A DNA stretch of 64,000 nucleotides from Pontibacter amylolyticus (lineage in GTDB: Bacteria > Bacteroidota > Bacteroidia > Cytophagales > Hymenobacteraceae): assembly GCF_014638845.1 (NCBI RefSeq), contig NZ_BMFP01000001.1, positions 226,690-290,689 on the forward strand, read 5' to 3'. The stretch's first letter is position 1. Every line of letters begins with the position of its first letter. The notes below the pieces were generated by a model, which saw only the letters and a list, made by a program, of their open reading frames with translations, was not told the origin of the DNA and searched no databases. A program made the translations under genes and the position numbers. This document shows, piece after piece, positions 1-9,854 of this stretch.

Positions 1-301
1 GTTCGCGCACCTGGCTATGGTTATCTGTTCCATCGCTCCGGTGCAAGTTAGTCTTGCCATACCTGCCAGTGGTAGTTTGCAACAGTGCTTATACATTGGA
101 ATTAGCAATCGCAGAAAGTCCCCCTTTGAAGGGGGCAGGGGGATGTCAATTGTCCACGAAAACTGAAGCTATGACGTCTATACCTGTGTGACGGCGATAA
201 CAGATTCCCCGCCTGGATGTAGGGGCCCTCTTAAATCCTGAAAATCCATAGGGTAGGGGGCCCTGTATTTAGATCCTGATAATCTCCCTAAAACCCCAAT
301 C
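1..301. other. Left-edge intergenic region with decayed repeats
   Basis: No convincing coding sequence is visible. The stretch holds a C-run/G-run inverted repeat near 119-145 and, at about 220-285, a copy of the dispersed word family built on ATCCTGAAAATCC followed by GGGTAGGGG and GCCCT. The same family recurs near 27057-27127. One CTATACCTG word crosses 178-186. The region lies downstream of the minus-strand NFACT gene and may include its transcript end. Confidence 0.6.
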
Positions 302-1873
302 CTACACCTTCCGCTCAAACGGATTCTCTGGCTTCACCAGCATCACCTGTTCCCGTTCTACCACCACAGCACCTGCAGGAGCGCCTTTGGGCTTGCGGAC
401 CCATTTTTTAGGAGTGTAAAGCACAGGGCATAGCGAGTCGCTTTTGCGCTTGCTGTAGTAGGCGGCTAGTTGGGCGGCTTTCTCCAGCACGGTGGCAGGA
501 ATGGTTTTGCCGGCCTGGTGTTTGATCACCACATGCGATCCCGATACGTCCTTGGCGTGCAGCCAGATGTCTTCTTTGTAGGTATGGCGCTGCGTGAGCA
601 GGTCGTTGTTTTGGGCGCTTTTGCCGACCAATATCTTAAATCCCTCCGTTTCGAAAAGGCGGAAAGGGGCTTCCTGCTGAGCTTGCTGCTTGGTGGTGAG
701 CAAGTGAGCGTATTCTTTCAGGTATAGCTTGAGCGCTTTGTAGTCCTTGGCCTCCTCCAACGCCTGCAGCGCGTCTTCCAGCACAATGGCTTCTTCGAGT
801 TTTCGCTCCTGCCGCTCTTCGAGTTGATTGATCTCCACGTGCTGTTTCTTGGCTTTGCGGTACAGGCGCTCGGCTTGCTTCTGGGGTGTTTCGGTGGCCT
901 TGAGCTTGAACTTGCGCTGGCGGTCAGTGTAGAAATCGTAGAGCTCTACTTCAGTGGCGCGGGGCGGAATATTGGTCAGGTTGGCCATGATAATGTCGGC
1001 GATCTGGGAGTAGGAGCGTCCGTGACGCAGCTCGTGCAGACGGGCCTCCGTTTGTTCTAGTATAGCCTGGGTGGCACGCTGCTTCTTGATTAGTTGCTGC
1101 TGGGTCTGCTCAAAGAGTCGTTCGAAGCCTGTTTCGCTCAGGTAGCTGCGCGTAAAGCCATTCAGTGCCTCCATGGGGTTGTCGTATACCTGCACCACTT
1201 CACCCAGTTGGAGCAGCGAAAGTCGTAGTTTTCCGTTCAGCCTGATCAGGTAGTAAGCCGCTGGAGCCTCGAATTGCTCAAGCACAGCCTGCACCATTTC
1301 CCATTTGTCTTCGAGCGTGCCAGCGCTATACCCTTGCTGCTCCAGGTATAGCACAGGCAGGTCGCCGAATGTCGGGTATACCTGGCGGAGATTGCCATCG
1401 GCTGCGGCAAAAGCCTCGAAGTTCTGGCGGATGGAGCGGTCCATGCTGAACGGATCAAGCTCCAGGTCGGCGCCGAATTTCTTGTGAAACGGCTTGAGCG
1501 GCTCCCCCTTCTGAAACAGCACAATGTTAGCACGGTTACCGAATAGCTTGAACAGCAAAGTATAGCCCTGGCTCAACTTCAGGTAGAAACTTCGCTCGTT
1601 CAGGTGCTGCACCACATCTTTCACCACACGGCCCTGCAGTTCGGTAAACAGGTTAATTGTATTGGCTCTGGCCCGCTTAAACTCAGTAGGAAATGAGAGT
1701 GACGAAAAATGAGACGTGAGCATCGCCCGTATGTACAACTCCCGATCACCATCAGCAAACCCCATCACCAGTTCATCCTTGTTCTGACTAAAGCAGGCTA
1801 TCAACTCCATACCCACCAACTGGGTGCGGAGCTGCTCTGTCAGGTGTCGTAAAAAGTGGTAGTTCTGGTGCAT
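302..1873 (-). CDS. rqcH: NFACT family protein, RqcH/Rqc2-like
   Basis: Bacterial NFACT proteins (RqcH) bind split 50S subunits carrying stalled peptidyl-tRNA and recruit tRNA-Ala to add alanine tails that mark the nascent chain for degradation. The 523-aa product has the family layout: an N-terminal NFACT-N part to about residue 170, a Lys/Glu/Gln-rich coiled coil at about 255-400, and a C-terminal NFACT-R (DUF814) domain with the hallmark DIWLHAKDVSGSHVVI near 435-450 and a basic tail. B. subtilis RqcH is about 570 aa, so length is normal. By eye, the Asp-Arg pair that contacts tRNA in RqcH aligns with Glu-Arg in the NERSFYL segment. It stands alone, separated from the upstream MBL gene by a palindromic repeat. 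Family is sure; alanine-tailing activity is inferred. Confidence 0.9.
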   Translation of the reverse strand: MHQNYHFLRHLTEQLRTQLVGMELIACFSQNKDELVMGFADGDRELYIRAMLTSHFSSLSFPTEFKRARANTINLFTELQGRVVKDVVQHLNERSFYLKLSQGYTLLFKLFGNRANIVLFQKGEPLKPFHKKFGADLELDPFSMDRSIRQNFEAFAAADGNLRQVYPTFGDLPVLYLEQQGYSAGTLEDKWEMVQAVLEQFEAPAAYYLIRLNGKLRLSLLQLGEVVQVYDNPMEALNGFTRSYLSETGFERLFEQTQQQLIKKQRATQAILEQTEARLHELRHGRSYSQIADIIMANLTNIPPRATEVELYDFYTDRQRKFKLKATETPQKQAERLYRKAKKQHVEINQLEERQERKLEEAIVLEDALQALEEAKDYKALKLYLKEYAHLLTTKQQAQQEAPFRLFETEGFKILVGKSAQNNDLLTQRHTYKEDIWLHAKDVSGSHVVIKHQAGKTIPATVLEKAAQLAAYYSKRKSDSLCPVLYTPKKWVRKPKGAPAGAVVVEREQVMLVKPENPFERKV

Positions 1874-1880
1874 TTTTTAA

Positions 1881-2062
1881 CGTATCAAGTAGCGAGTATC
1901 AAGTAGCACGACTATCGGGAAATTGACAAAAGACTGTGTGACAAAAGACAAAAGGACAGATAAGTAAAGAGTAGTTCATTCATGAGGAATCCTTTGTCAT
2001 GTAGTCCTTTGTCCAGTCATCTCTGAAGGCATCGTGCTACTTGATACGTGTGTCGTGATACG
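1881..2062. repeat. Dispersed intergenic imperfect palindrome, family A, copy 1
   Basis: The outer left arm (1881-1912) contains CGTATCAAGTAGC twice in degenerate form, ending in GCACGA. The right arm (2032-2062) reads as its reverse complement, with TCGTGCTACTTGATACG and a second degenerate copy. Nested inside are iterated GACAAAAGAC words (1925-1957) opposed by CCTTTGTC words (1990-2013). Copy 2 is at 22508-22676, and a fragment lies near 31043-31138. No ORF fits inside, and the element fills the whole gap between two co-directional genes. Confidence 0.75.
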
Positions 2063-2069
2063 AAAAAAG

Positions 2070-2831
2070 CTATACCTCAATCTGCAGGCCGTCGTAGCCT
2101 AGTCGGATAAAATCGGGGAGGGTGGGCTCAACCTCGCGGTGCAGGCCCAGCAGGTGACTGATGTGGGTCAGGTAGGCGCGTTCGGGTTGCAGGTCTTCGA
2201 GCAGTTCAACAGCCTCCTGCAGCGAAAAGTGCGAGATGTGCGGCTCCAGGCGCAGGGCGTTCAGCACGATCACTTTAGAACCGCGCACCTTTTCCTTTTC
2301 CGCTTCTGAAATGTAATTGGCGTCGGTAATGTAAGTGAAATCACCCACACGGTATCCAAACACCGGCAGCTTGTAGTGCTTCACCCGGATTGGTATAAAA
2401 CGGACGCCCTCCACCTCGAAAGGCTCCTCCGTGATGGGGCGGAGCTCCACGCGCGGAATGCCGGGATACTGTATACCTGAAAAGATGTAGGCGAACTCCC
2501 GCTTGAGTTGTTCCAGCACACGCTCTTCGCCATAAAGCGGCATGTCCCTGTGTTGCGAGAAGTTGTAGGCGCGGATGTCGTCGAGGCCGGCGGTGTGGTC
2601 TTTGTGCTCGTGTGTGAACACCAGGGCATCGAGCGTGCGGATGCGCTCGCGCAGCACCTGCTGGCGGAAATCAGGGCCGGAGTCGATGATGATGCTCTTG
2701 CCGTTTACCTGCAGGTGCGCCGAGACGCGCAGGCGCTTGTCCCTGTAATCAACAGAACGGCACACTTCGCAGGAGCAACCGATAACCGGTACGCCCTGCG
2801 AAGTGCCCGTGCCTAAAAGCGTTACTTTCAA
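2070..2831 (-). CDS. MBL-fold metallohydrolase, PhnP-like
   Basis: A metallo-beta-lactamase-fold hydrolase of 253 aa. The dinuclear metal motif THEHKDH is at residues 73-79, and a Cys cluster (Cys19, Cys21, Cys24) follows the first strand, as in PhnP-type phosphodiesterases, which hold an extra structural zinc there. SGPDFR (51-56) and THISH near residue 222 are other family landmarks. PhnP itself cleaves cyclic phosphoribosyl phosphate, but no phn genes are near, so the substrate is unknown. It is the last gene of the unit with the small protein (4-nt overlap), the receiver and the hybrid kinase. Confidence 0.85.
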   Translation of the reverse strand: MKVTLLGTGTSQGVPVIGCSCEVCRSVDYRDKRLRVSAHLQVNGKSIIIDSGPDFRQQVLRERIRTLDALVFTHEHKDHTAGLDDIRAYNFSQHRDMPLYGEERVLEQLKREFAYIFSGIQYPGIPRVELRPITEEPFEVEGVRFIPIRVKHYKLPVFGYRVGDFTYITDANYISEAEKEKVRGSKVIVLNALRLEPHISHFSLQEAVELLEDLQPERAYLTHISHLLGLHREVEPTLPDFIRLGYDGLQIEV

Positions 2832-3103
2832 TTGGTTCTTTCCTGGTTGCGAATGTCCTGGTAAAGCTGTCGGTTCTTTTCGCTCAGCAGGCTTTCATCC
2901 ACGGTAATGGTTCTCAGAATGTCGTACAGGCAGTTGATCTTCCCTTCCAGACTGAAGTACTTGTTCACGACAGCTACCTTCATGTCTTTGAGCACACAGT
3001 AGCCCGCCTTAAAATTCCCCTTCTCGTAGCGCAGCACAAAATCCGACTCCGCAAAAATATCCTCCAGCTTGTTTAAAAATGGCCGCGTGTACTTCAGCTC
3101 CAT
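2828..3103 (-). CDS. Conserved small protein of unknown function
   Basis: A 91-aa soluble protein with mixed charge and no signal peptide or membrane segment. I recognise no named domain. It starts directly after the receiver-domain stop codon and overlaps the MBL hydrolase by 4 nt, so translation is probably coupled in this four-gene unit. Composition and codon use match the neighbours, supporting a real gene. A role linked to the receiver or the hydrolase is only suggested by position. Confidence 0.75.
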   Translation of the reverse strand: MELKYTRPFLNKLEDIFAESDFVLRYEKGNFKAGYCVLKDMKVAVVNKYFSLEGKINCLYDILRTITVDESLLSEKNRQLYQDIRNQERTN

Positions 3104-3487
3104 TTACAATTCTCCGGTGTGCTTCTTTACGGTCTGTACCAGCATGTCGAAATCAAGCGGCTTTGGCAGGTACTCATTGATGCCCACTTCCTTGAAGTCT
3201 TCCATGGTATAGTTGTTGGCGTTGCCTGTTACGGCAATGATCGGAATGTTGGATATCTGCTCGTCTTTGTGCGCGCGGATTTCCTTGGAGCACTCCATGC
3301 CGTTCTTGATCGGAATGTTGAGGTCCATCAGGATGGCGTCGATCTTATTGTTCTCTACCTGCTTGATCACCTCACTGCCGTTCTTGGCGGTCAGGATCTT
3401 GTAGTTTTGAAGCTCCAGGATTTTCTTTGTCAGGTTCAGGATCACGGAGCTGTCCTCTGCGATCAGGATGGTCTTGTTGTCTGCCAT
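3104..3487 (-). CDS. Stand-alone response-regulator receiver protein
   Basis: A single CheY-like receiver of 127 aa with no output domain. The acidic pair Glu11-Asp12, phospho-acceptor Asp55 (MDLNIP), Thr87 (AVTG) and Lys109 (LPKP) are all present, so phosphorylation should work. It sits 12 nt downstream of the giant hybrid kinase and is its most likely partner, taking phosphate from the kinase Hpt domain or acting as a phosphate sink. Output is presumably by protein-protein contact. Confidence 0.93.
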   Translation of the reverse strand: MADNKTILIAEDSSVILNLTKKILELQNYKILTAKNGSEVIKQVENNKIDAILMDLNIPIKNGMECSKEIRAHKDEQISNIPIIAVTGNANNYTMEDFKEVGINEYLPKPLDFDMLVQTVKKHTGEL

Positions 3488-3499
3488 GGGATTAATAAA

Positions 3500-6400
3500 C
3501 TATATAATGATCTCTTTATAAGTTTTGCGGTAGTTTTCGTATTGGGCCAGCAGCTTTGCGAAGTTATCTCCTACGTTTTCGTACTGGTCATGTTTGATAT
3601 CATGCTCCAGGATTTTGGCTAGCTCGGCCACCTGGTTGATGCCAAGTGTAAAGCCGGTTCCCTTTAGCTGATGCAATGTACTTAAAATACTTTTGTATTG
3701 TTGTACCTCCAACTCTTTTTTGGCCTCTTCGAGCAATTCGCCGGCTTCCTGCTCAAATTCCACATACAGCTGGCGCGCAAATTCCGTCCCGCCGATCTCG
3801 ATCAGCTGCTCTGTTATGGCCAGGTCAATGACAGGTATGGCATCGGCTCCGGACTCCTCATTTGTTGCAGCAGTTAACCCGCCGGCATCGTCGCGCCTGT
3901 AGTTCTGCTCATGCCAGCGCATGATCACTTTGTAAAGATCGGAGCTCTTGACCGGCTTGGAAATGTAATCGTCCATGCCCTGGCTCATGAACTTATCGGC
4001 GTCCTCGCGCATGGAGTAGGCCGTCATGGCCACCACCGGCGGACAGTCCTTGCCAAGTTTTTCTTTGAGGATGGTAGTGGCCGTCACGCCGTCCATCTCC
4101 GGCATCTGTATGTCCATGAAAACCATGTCATAGCCGTTGTTAAGGGTCCTGTCGATGGCCTCGTAGCCGTTGGAGGCCACGTCGGTGCGGCAGCCCAGGC
4201 GCTCTAGCAGCTTAAAGGCCACTTTCTGGTTGATCTGGTTGTCGTCTACCAGCAGCACATAAGGCGAGAATTCCAGCACTTCGGCTTCGGCATTCTGCAG
4301 CTGCATACGCTGCAACTGCGCCTCCACTTCCTCGTTGTTGGCTTTTTTCACTTTTATCGTGAACCAGAAGGTACTGCCATCGTTTGGCTTGGACTCTACC
4401 CCGATATCGCCCCCAAGCAGGTGCGTGAGCTGTTTCGAGATGGCCAGACCGAGACCCGTACCGCCAAAAGTTTTGGTGGAAGAGTTGTCAAGCTGCGTAA
4501 AGTCCGTGAAAAGCAGTCGCTGGTCATCCTCAGATATACCTATACCTGAGTCTTTTACGCGCACCTGCAACCTGTACTCCTGGCTGTTTTTCAGTGGTTC
4601 TGCGTCTACGTGTATGCTCACCTCGCCCTCGTTCGTAAACTTGATGGCGTTGGAGGTGAGGTTCGACAGCACCTGCAGGAAGCGTGTCTCGTCGGTGAGC
4701 ACGTAGCGCGGCGTTCTTTGGGTAACAGTATAGGTAAAGTTCAGGTCCTTCTGCTGGGCGCGGTTCGCGAACAGGGAGTGTATCTTGTTGAGCGTGTCGT
4801 GCACGTCCACGCCGCTTTCGTGCAGCACCAGCTTGCCAGCCTGCATTTTCGACAGATCGAGGATATCGTTCAGAATGGCGAGCAGCGCGTCCGAGGATTT
4901 GCGCAGCGTGTCGATGTACTCTTTCTGCTCCTCGTCGCTCACGATCTGGCTCAGCAGGTCAATCATGCCGATGATGCCGTTCATAGGCGTGCGCAGTTCG
5001 TGGCTCATGTTGGCCAGGAACTGGGTTTTCACCTTGAGCAGGTTTTCGGCTTCTTCTTTGGCTTTGAGCAGGGCCACCTGCGTGCGCTTCAGTTCTGACA
5101 CGTCGCGCAGCACACCCTCCATACCTGCCGGATTCCCCTCCTGGTCGTAGGTCAGGCGGGCGTCGAGCAGTACCGTTTTGGTGGAGCCGTCCTTGCAGAT
5201 CATCTCTATCTCAAAGTCACGGATGCTTTCCTGTTCCAATACTCGCGCTGTTACCAGCGCCCGGTCAGCTGCATTGGCGTACAGTTGCTCTGATGAAATG
5301 CGCAGCACCTCTTTTTCATTGTAACCCAGCAGGTTGTAAATAGAAGGGCTGACCAGTTCGAACGCACCGCCCATGGTGGTGCGGTAGTACACGTCCTGGA
5401 AGGACTCGAATATACTGCGGAACTTTACCTCACTCTGGGCCAGTGCCAGCTGCGAGCGTTTCTTATCCGTGATGTCGAGGGCTATACCTGAAATTTCCTC
5501 AAAGCTTCCGTCCTCCAGGTAAATCGGGTTGAGGTATACCTCACGCCAGCTTTCCGGATTGTGCAGGTGTATCTCAAAGTGCTGTGGCTGCCCCTGAAAG
5601 GCCTGCACATACTTGTCTTTCCAGAACTCAAACGAGCTTTCGTGGAAGTTGAGCACCTCGTCGTCATTCAGCTTGCTGTAGAGTTCCAGTTCATGGCCGC
5701 TCCGATTGAAGAAGGCGGTAGCAAAGTTCTTGTTAAAGGAAGTAAGCTCCAACTCCCGGTTGAGGGACCACATGTGGTGTGTCCCGGATTCAAAGATGGC
5801 GTTGAGGCGGGCGTTCTGGTTGTTGATCTGCTCTTCGTTGCGCTTGCGCTCAATGGCGAGTGCCACCAGGTTCGAGATAAAGTGCAGAATCTCTATGTCG
5901 GTGTGCACGTAGGCGTTCGGGTCCTGGTAGTCCTGCAGCGTGATCACCCCGATGATGCGGTCGCCGATAGCCAGCGGGGAGCAGAGGATTACTTCAGGTA
6001 TAGCGCCGTGTAAGGTAATATCCTGCTCTTTGGCCAGTTCCAGCAGCTCTGCCTTCTGCATGTAGAGCGGCTTGCCTGTCTCGATGATGTATTCTGACAA
6101 ACCACGCGAAAACGGCCGGCGCATCTGCGTTTTGGAGGATTTGTCCACAAACTGGTCCACCAGGTAGGCGAAGTGCAGGTGGCGGTGACTATCGTCGCAA
6201 AGGGCAATGTAAATGTTGCGTGTCTCGATGATCTTGCTCAGCTCGCGGTGGATGGCCGAGTAGAGCGAGTTCAGGTCCTTGCTGCTGATGGCCAGGTTGG
6301 CGATGCTGTAGTACACCTTCTGCAGGCGCTCCGCCTTGATGCGGTCGGTGATGTCGTGCAGGATGGCGCGCGTGGCCACCGGGCGGCCGTCCTGCCAGCT

Positions 6401-8710
6401 GCAGGTAATGGAGCCGATCAGGTGCACAGGCTTGCCGGCCTTGGTCAGGAACACGGTTTCCATCTTGTTCACGTTCTCGCCCTTGTAGAGGTTGCGCAGC
6501 TGGTAGATCAGCTTGGCCTTGTAGTAAGGGTGCACAATGTCGTTGAGCGTGAGCGACTCGATGTCGTAGTCGGTATAGCCCAGGCGGTCTTTCCAGGCCT
6601 TGTTCACGAAGATGAACTTGTTGTCCACCGAGATGTTCTGGATCAGGTCATGGGCGTTGTCGAAAAGGTCCTGCAGACGGATCTTGTTGTCCTTCAGGGC
6701 TTCCATGGCGATGCGCTTGTCGGTCATGTCCTTGCCCACGCTGGTGAGACCAAGCAGATCGCCCTCGGGTCCGTATTCAAACATGCAGTTCCAGCGCACG
6801 GTCTTCACCTGCCCGGACTTCGTGATCAGGTCGCGCTCGTAGTAGGAGTTCAGCTGCCTGGTCTCCATTGATCGTTTGAAGTCGGCGAAGCGGGCTTCCC
6901 GGTCGGCCTCTGGTACCAGCAGTTCATAGAAGTTCTGCCCGATCAGCTCCTCGCGGCTATATTCCACATAGGTCAGGAAGTAGTCGTTGGCGTAGGCAAT
7001 GTTGCCGTCTTTGTCGAGGCTGTAGTAGATCAGGTTTACCTTTTCGAGGAAGCTGCGGAAGTGGGCCATGGACTCACGGGCGATCTCTTCGCGGCGCTTC
7101 GAGCTCTGCACCTGCTTGCGCTCGGTAATGTCCCGCTTAAACACCAGAATGTGGTAAGCACCGTCGATCACAACCCGGTTCAGGTTGAGTTCGGTGTCCA
7201 TGGTGGTGCCGTCTTTGCGGATGTTTTTCCAGTCCACCGTGATCGGCTTTCCGGTGGCCATCAGCTGCTCGATCAGCATGGCGGTTTTTTCCGTCGAGCG
7301 CATGCCGTCCGGCTGATATTCCGGCGAATAGTCCGTTGGGGACTTGCCTACCAGTTCCTCTCGGGTGCAGCGGAAATACTCCAGCGCCTTCTCGTTGCAG
7401 TCTACCACAATGCCATCCCGGAAAAGCAGGATTGCGTCGTAAGTAGACTCAAACATGATTTTATACTTATCCTCTGTATAGGTGAGCTTCTGTTGCAGGT
7501 CGTGCTTGGCAATGTAGTTACCAATGGCGCCCCCGATAAAGTCAAGGAGCGACATGAACGACTGGGTGATCTTGGCATCGTGCCCCGGCCATACCAGCAT
7601 CAGGGCCGACAGACCCGCCTCCGAGCTGACAGGGAGCACCGTCAGGTGCTGACCCAGCAGCTCTTCCATCTGCTGTATGATATCGTGCAAGGCCTTGTGG
7701 CGATCAGGTTGAATGAGCTGCTCAGCCTGGTATTGCGGCATCGGGATGGAAGGCGGCAGGCTACCCGACAGTATTTCGCCCGTACTGAAAGAGAGCAGCG
7801 CTTTGCCCACTGCGGCATCGTAGGTATAAACGGCACCACCAATAACATCGGTCTTGTCCAGCAGTTCTTTCAGGGTATAACGCAGCACATCCTCGCGGCT
7901 CTCAGTGCCCGACAGGTTGGTGATCAGCTGGTTGACAAATTCAAGCTGGTGATTGCGGAAACGCACGTTACGCTCTGCGCCAACCGCTTCGTACAGGTTT
8001 TTAGCAGAACCGAATACGACCATCTGGCCGTTGAAGCTCCCTTTTTTCAGGGAAATCTCCACCGGCATCAGTTGCTGATCAGTCTCACGAAGCCACCATT
8101 CGAAGCGTTGCGGCTCGCCCTTCAGTGTTGTCTGGAGTTGGTTGCGCAGGGCGACACGCTCAAACAGGTTGAGCTCAAACTGCTTGAAAAGGGACTTGCC
8201 CCTGATCTCTTCTTTTTTCAACCCTACCAGGTTCGAGGCGCTCTGGTTGATGTCGAGGAAGATCCCGTCGCGATCGAGAATGAAGAGTGGCTCCGCACTG
8301 TCGTCAAACAGGTTGTGGTAGCTGGAGTCGTCAGCTTCTGCCGCGACGCTCTCCGGGATATCGATGTACAGAAATGGCTGCCCCTGAAACTGCAGTTGCT
8401 GACAATGGAAGGTACACACATTGCCCTGGCGGTCCTTTAGTTTGCCTGACACTTTCTCCTGGTGGGCCAGCGATACCTTAAAGGCAGCGAAATCATCTTC
8501 ATCGGCCAGGCCGATGAGCGGACGAATGGCTGTGCCCTGTTCCATGGGGAGAATCGTATCAGCGTTGGGGTTGGCAGCCAGCAGTTCCCCTGTGGCAGAG
8601 GCTACCAGCAGGGCGTGGCCGGCAGGATACAGCTGACTGAGCACCTGTAGCAGGTTCTCGGCCATTGTCGTCAGGTTGTCAGTCGTTTGTCTGGTAGGTA
8701 TCAGTGGCAT
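3500..8710 (-). CDS. Multi-PAS/GAF hybrid histidine kinase with receiver and Hpt domains
   Basis: A 1736-aa sensor kinase without transmembrane segments, so probably cytoplasmic. Rough order: PAS-like 20-125, PAS 130-250, GAF-like 258-405, PAS 415-540, PAS 548-680, PAS 690-815, GAF 830-975, PAS 985-1110, PAS 1115-1240, HisKA with phospho-acceptor His1237 ([11 protein letters not shown]), HATPase about 1365-1480 (DSGIGI and GGTGLGLAI boxes), receiver 1505-1625 with Asp1533 ([10 protein letters not shown]), and a C-terminal Hpt domain with His1680 (LHQLKGTG). This is a complete His-Asp-His relay in one chain, with a separate receiver immediately downstream as likely final acceptor. Start Met1 is used here; Met16 (MAENLL) is an alternative. 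Ligands of the PAS/GAF modules cannot be read from sequence. Confidence 0.93.
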   Translation of the reverse strand: MPLIPTRQTTDNLTTMAENLLQVLSQLYPAGHALLVASATGELLAANPNADTILPMEQGTAIRPLIGLADEDDFAAFKVSLAHQEKVSGKLKDRQGNVCTFHCQQLQFQGQPFLYIDIPESVAAEADDSSYHNLFDDSAEPLFILDRDGIFLDINQSASNLVGLKKEEIRGKSLFKQFELNLFERVALRNQLQTTLKGEPQRFEWWLRETDQQLMPVEISLKKGSFNGQMVVFGSAKNLYEAVGAERNVRFRNHQLEFVNQLITNLSGTESREDVLRYTLKELLDKTDVIGGAVYTYDAAVGKALLSFSTGEILSGSLPPSIPMPQYQAEQLIQPDRHKALHDIIQQMEELLGQHLTVLPVSSEAGLSALMLVWPGHDAKITQSFMSLLDFIGGAIGNYIAKHDLQQKLTYTEDKYKIMFESTYDAILLFRDGIVVDCNEKALEYFRCTREELVGKSPTDYSPEYQPDGMRSTEKTAMLIEQLMATGKPITVDWKNIRKDGTTMDTELNLNRVVIDGAYHILVFKRDITERKQVQSSKRREEIARESMAHFRSFLEKVNLIYYSLDKDGNIAYANDYFLTYVEYSREELIGQNFYELLVPEADREARFADFKRSMETRQLNSYYERDLITKSGQVKTVRWNCMFEYGPEGDLLGLTSVGKDMTDKRIAMEALKDNKIRLQDLFDNAHDLIQNISVDNKFIFVNKAWKDRLGYTDYDIESLTLNDIVHPYYKAKLIYQLRNLYKGENVNKMETVFLTKAGKPVHLIGSITCSWQDGRPVATRAILHDITDRIKAERLQKVYYSIANLAISSKDLNSLYSAIHRELSKIIETRNIYIALCDDSHRHLHFAYLVDQFVDKSSKTQMRRPFSRGLSEYIIETGKPLYMQKAELLELAKEQDITLHGAIPEVILCSPLAIGDRIIGVITLQDYQDPNAYVHTDIEILHFISNLVALAIERKRNEEQINNQNARLNAIFESGTHHMWSLNRELELTSFNKNFATAFFNRSGHELELYSKLNDDEVLNFHESSFEFWKDKYVQAFQGQPQHFEIHLHNPESWREVYLNPIYLEDGSFEEISGIALDITDKKRSQLALAQSEVKFRSIFESFQDVYYRTTMGGAFELVSPSIYNLLGYNEKEVLRISSEQLYANAADRALVTARVLEQESIRDFEIEMICKDGSTKTVLLDARLTYDQEGNPAGMEGVLRDVSELKRTQVALLKAKEEAENLLKVKTQFLANMSHELRTPMNGIIGMIDLLSQIVSDEEQKEYIDTLRKSSDALLAILNDILDLSKMQAGKLVLHESGVDVHDTLNKIHSLFANRAQQKDLNFTYTVTQRTPRYVLTDETRFLQVLSNLTSNAIKFTNEGEVSIHVDAEPLKNSQEYRLQVRVKDSGIGISEDDQRLLFTDFTQLDNSSTKTFGGTGLGLAISKQLTHLLGGDIGVESKPNDGSTFWFTIKVKKANNEEVEAQLQRMQLQNAEAEVLEFSPYVLLVDDNQINQKVAFKLLERLGCRTDVASNGYEAIDRTLNNGYDMVFMDIQMPEMDGVTATTILKEKLGKDCPPVVAMTAYSMREDADKFMSQGMDDYISKPVKSSDLYKVIMRWHEQNYRRDDAGGLTAATNEESGADAIPVIDLAITEQLIEIGGTEFARQLYVEFEQEAGELLEEAKKELEVQQYKSILSTLHQLKGTGFTLGINQVAELAKILEHDIKHDQYENVGDNFAKLLAQYENYRKTYKEIII

Positions 8711-8807
8711 CTGGTGTAGATCAGTTCTCGTTTAAACCCATAAATTAGTAAAAAAACAAAAGCAAAGGCACTTTTGCTTCCTGAATAAAAAGAAAGGGAG
8801 TTAATTT

Positions 8808-9776
8808 GTGGCATATTCACGAAGTAAAATCTCTGTTCCGTCCATGTCTGCAGCCCAAGCCCCCCGTTTTCTGATAGTCGTAGTTGGCCCTACCGCTGTG
8901 GGCAAAACAGACCTGTGCGTGCGCCTGGCGCAACATTTCGGTACTGAGATCATTTCGGCCGACTCCCGCCAGTTTTACCGGGAGATGTCGATCGGCACGG
9001 CTAAGCCGACCCCGGAGGAGCAGCAAGGTATAGTCCACCATTTTGTAGACTCGCACCCGATCACGGAGACGTACAATGCAGGAGCCTACGAGCAGGATGT
9101 GCTAGCTTTACTCGGGCAGTTGTTTCAGCAGCACCAGACCGTAATCCTGACGGGCGGCTCGGGGCTGTACGTGCGGGCCGTCACCGATGGCATGGACGAA
9201 ATGCCGGAGACTGACCCGGCCGTGCGGGAGGGACTGACCGCCCGCTACCAGCAGGAAGGACTACTGCCTTTGTTGTCGCAGCTGCAGCAACTCGACCCTG
9301 CCTACTACGAGCGGGTGGATAAGGCCAACCCGCAGCGTGTGATTCGTGCGCTGGAAGTGTGCCTTTCGAGCGGACAGCCTTACTCTGATTTCCGGAAGGC
9401 GGGTGCCCGGGAGCACCCTTTCCACATCATCAAGATCGGCCTGACCCGTGACCGGCAGGAGCTTTACGGGCGCATTGACCGCCGCATGGACCTGATGCTG
9501 GAGCAGGGGCTGTTGGAAGAGGCCAAGGCCCTATACCCTTACCGCGATCACAACGCACTGCAAACGGTTGGCTACAAAGAGATTTTCGATTACCTGGAGG
9601 GGCAGTATGATTGGGAGGAAGCGGTGCGCCTGCTGAAGCGCAACAGCAGGCGCTATGCCAAGCGGCAGCTCACCTGGTTCCACAAGCATGCCGACTATAC
9701 CTGGTTTCATCCGGAGCAGTGGGAGGAGCTGCTGGCTTTCATCAGAGACCAGACGCAGCAAACCAAACAGGTATAG
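8808..9776 (+). CDS. miaA: tRNA dimethylallyltransferase
   Basis: Transfers the dimethylallyl group to N6 of A37 in tRNAs reading UNN codons. The P-loop GPTAVGKT is at residues 27-34, followed by the family signatures ISADSRQFY, GTAKPT and GGSGLYVRA. Length of 322 aa is normal. The start is GTG at 8808, preceded by GGGAG at 8796-8800; an in-frame ATG at 8844 (residue 13) is an alternative nearer the conserved core. The stop codon lies inside a CAGGTATAG word, and the gene ends at a strong hairpin shared with the convergent pfkA. The divergent hybrid kinase starts 97 nt away. Confidence 0.95.
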   Translation: MAYSRSKISVPSMSAAQAPRFLIVVVGPTAVGKTDLCVRLAQHFGTEIISADSRQFYREMSIGTAKPTPEEQQGIVHHFVDSHPITETYNAGAYEQDVLALLGQLFQQHQTVILTGGSGLYVRAVTDGMDEMPETDPAVREGLTARYQQEGLLPLLSQLQQLDPAYYERVDKANPQRVIRALEVCLSSGQPYSDFRKAGAREHPFHIIKIGLTRDRQELYGRIDRRMDLMLEQGLLEEAKALYPYRDHNALQTVGYKEIFDYLEGQYDWEEAVRLLKRNSRRYAKRQLTWFHKHADYTWFHPEQWEELLAFIRDQTQQTKQV

Positions 9777-9796
9777 GTGAAAAGGTATAGGTATAG

Positions 9797-9838
9797 AAAC
9801 AGCGAAGCCGGCACTTAAAGTATCCGGCTTCGCTGTTT
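9797..9838. terminator. Bidirectional terminator between miaA and pfkA
   Basis: A perfect 15-bp stem (9797-9811 with 9824-9838) of AAACAGCGAAGCCGG type around a 12-nt loop, between convergent genes. Copies of GGTATAG flank it on both sides (about 9771-9796 and 9841-9847). Confidence 0.85.
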
Positions 9839-9854
9839 GGCAGGTATAGCGGAA

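Noticed and set aside
1881..2062. CRISPR-like repeats
   Set aside because: Repeats are nested inverted words, not direct repeats with unique spacers; no cas genes in the window.
4501..4560. GGTATAG word considered as a promoter motif
   Set aside because: It occurs within coding regions in both orientations and does not match TAnnTTTG spacing, so a general promoter role is unlikely.
7061..8440. 459-codon open frame antisense to the hybrid kinase
   Set aside because: Composition is a mirror of the kinase codons (His/Val/Leu-rich), no start context, and fully covered by a clear multi-domain gene.
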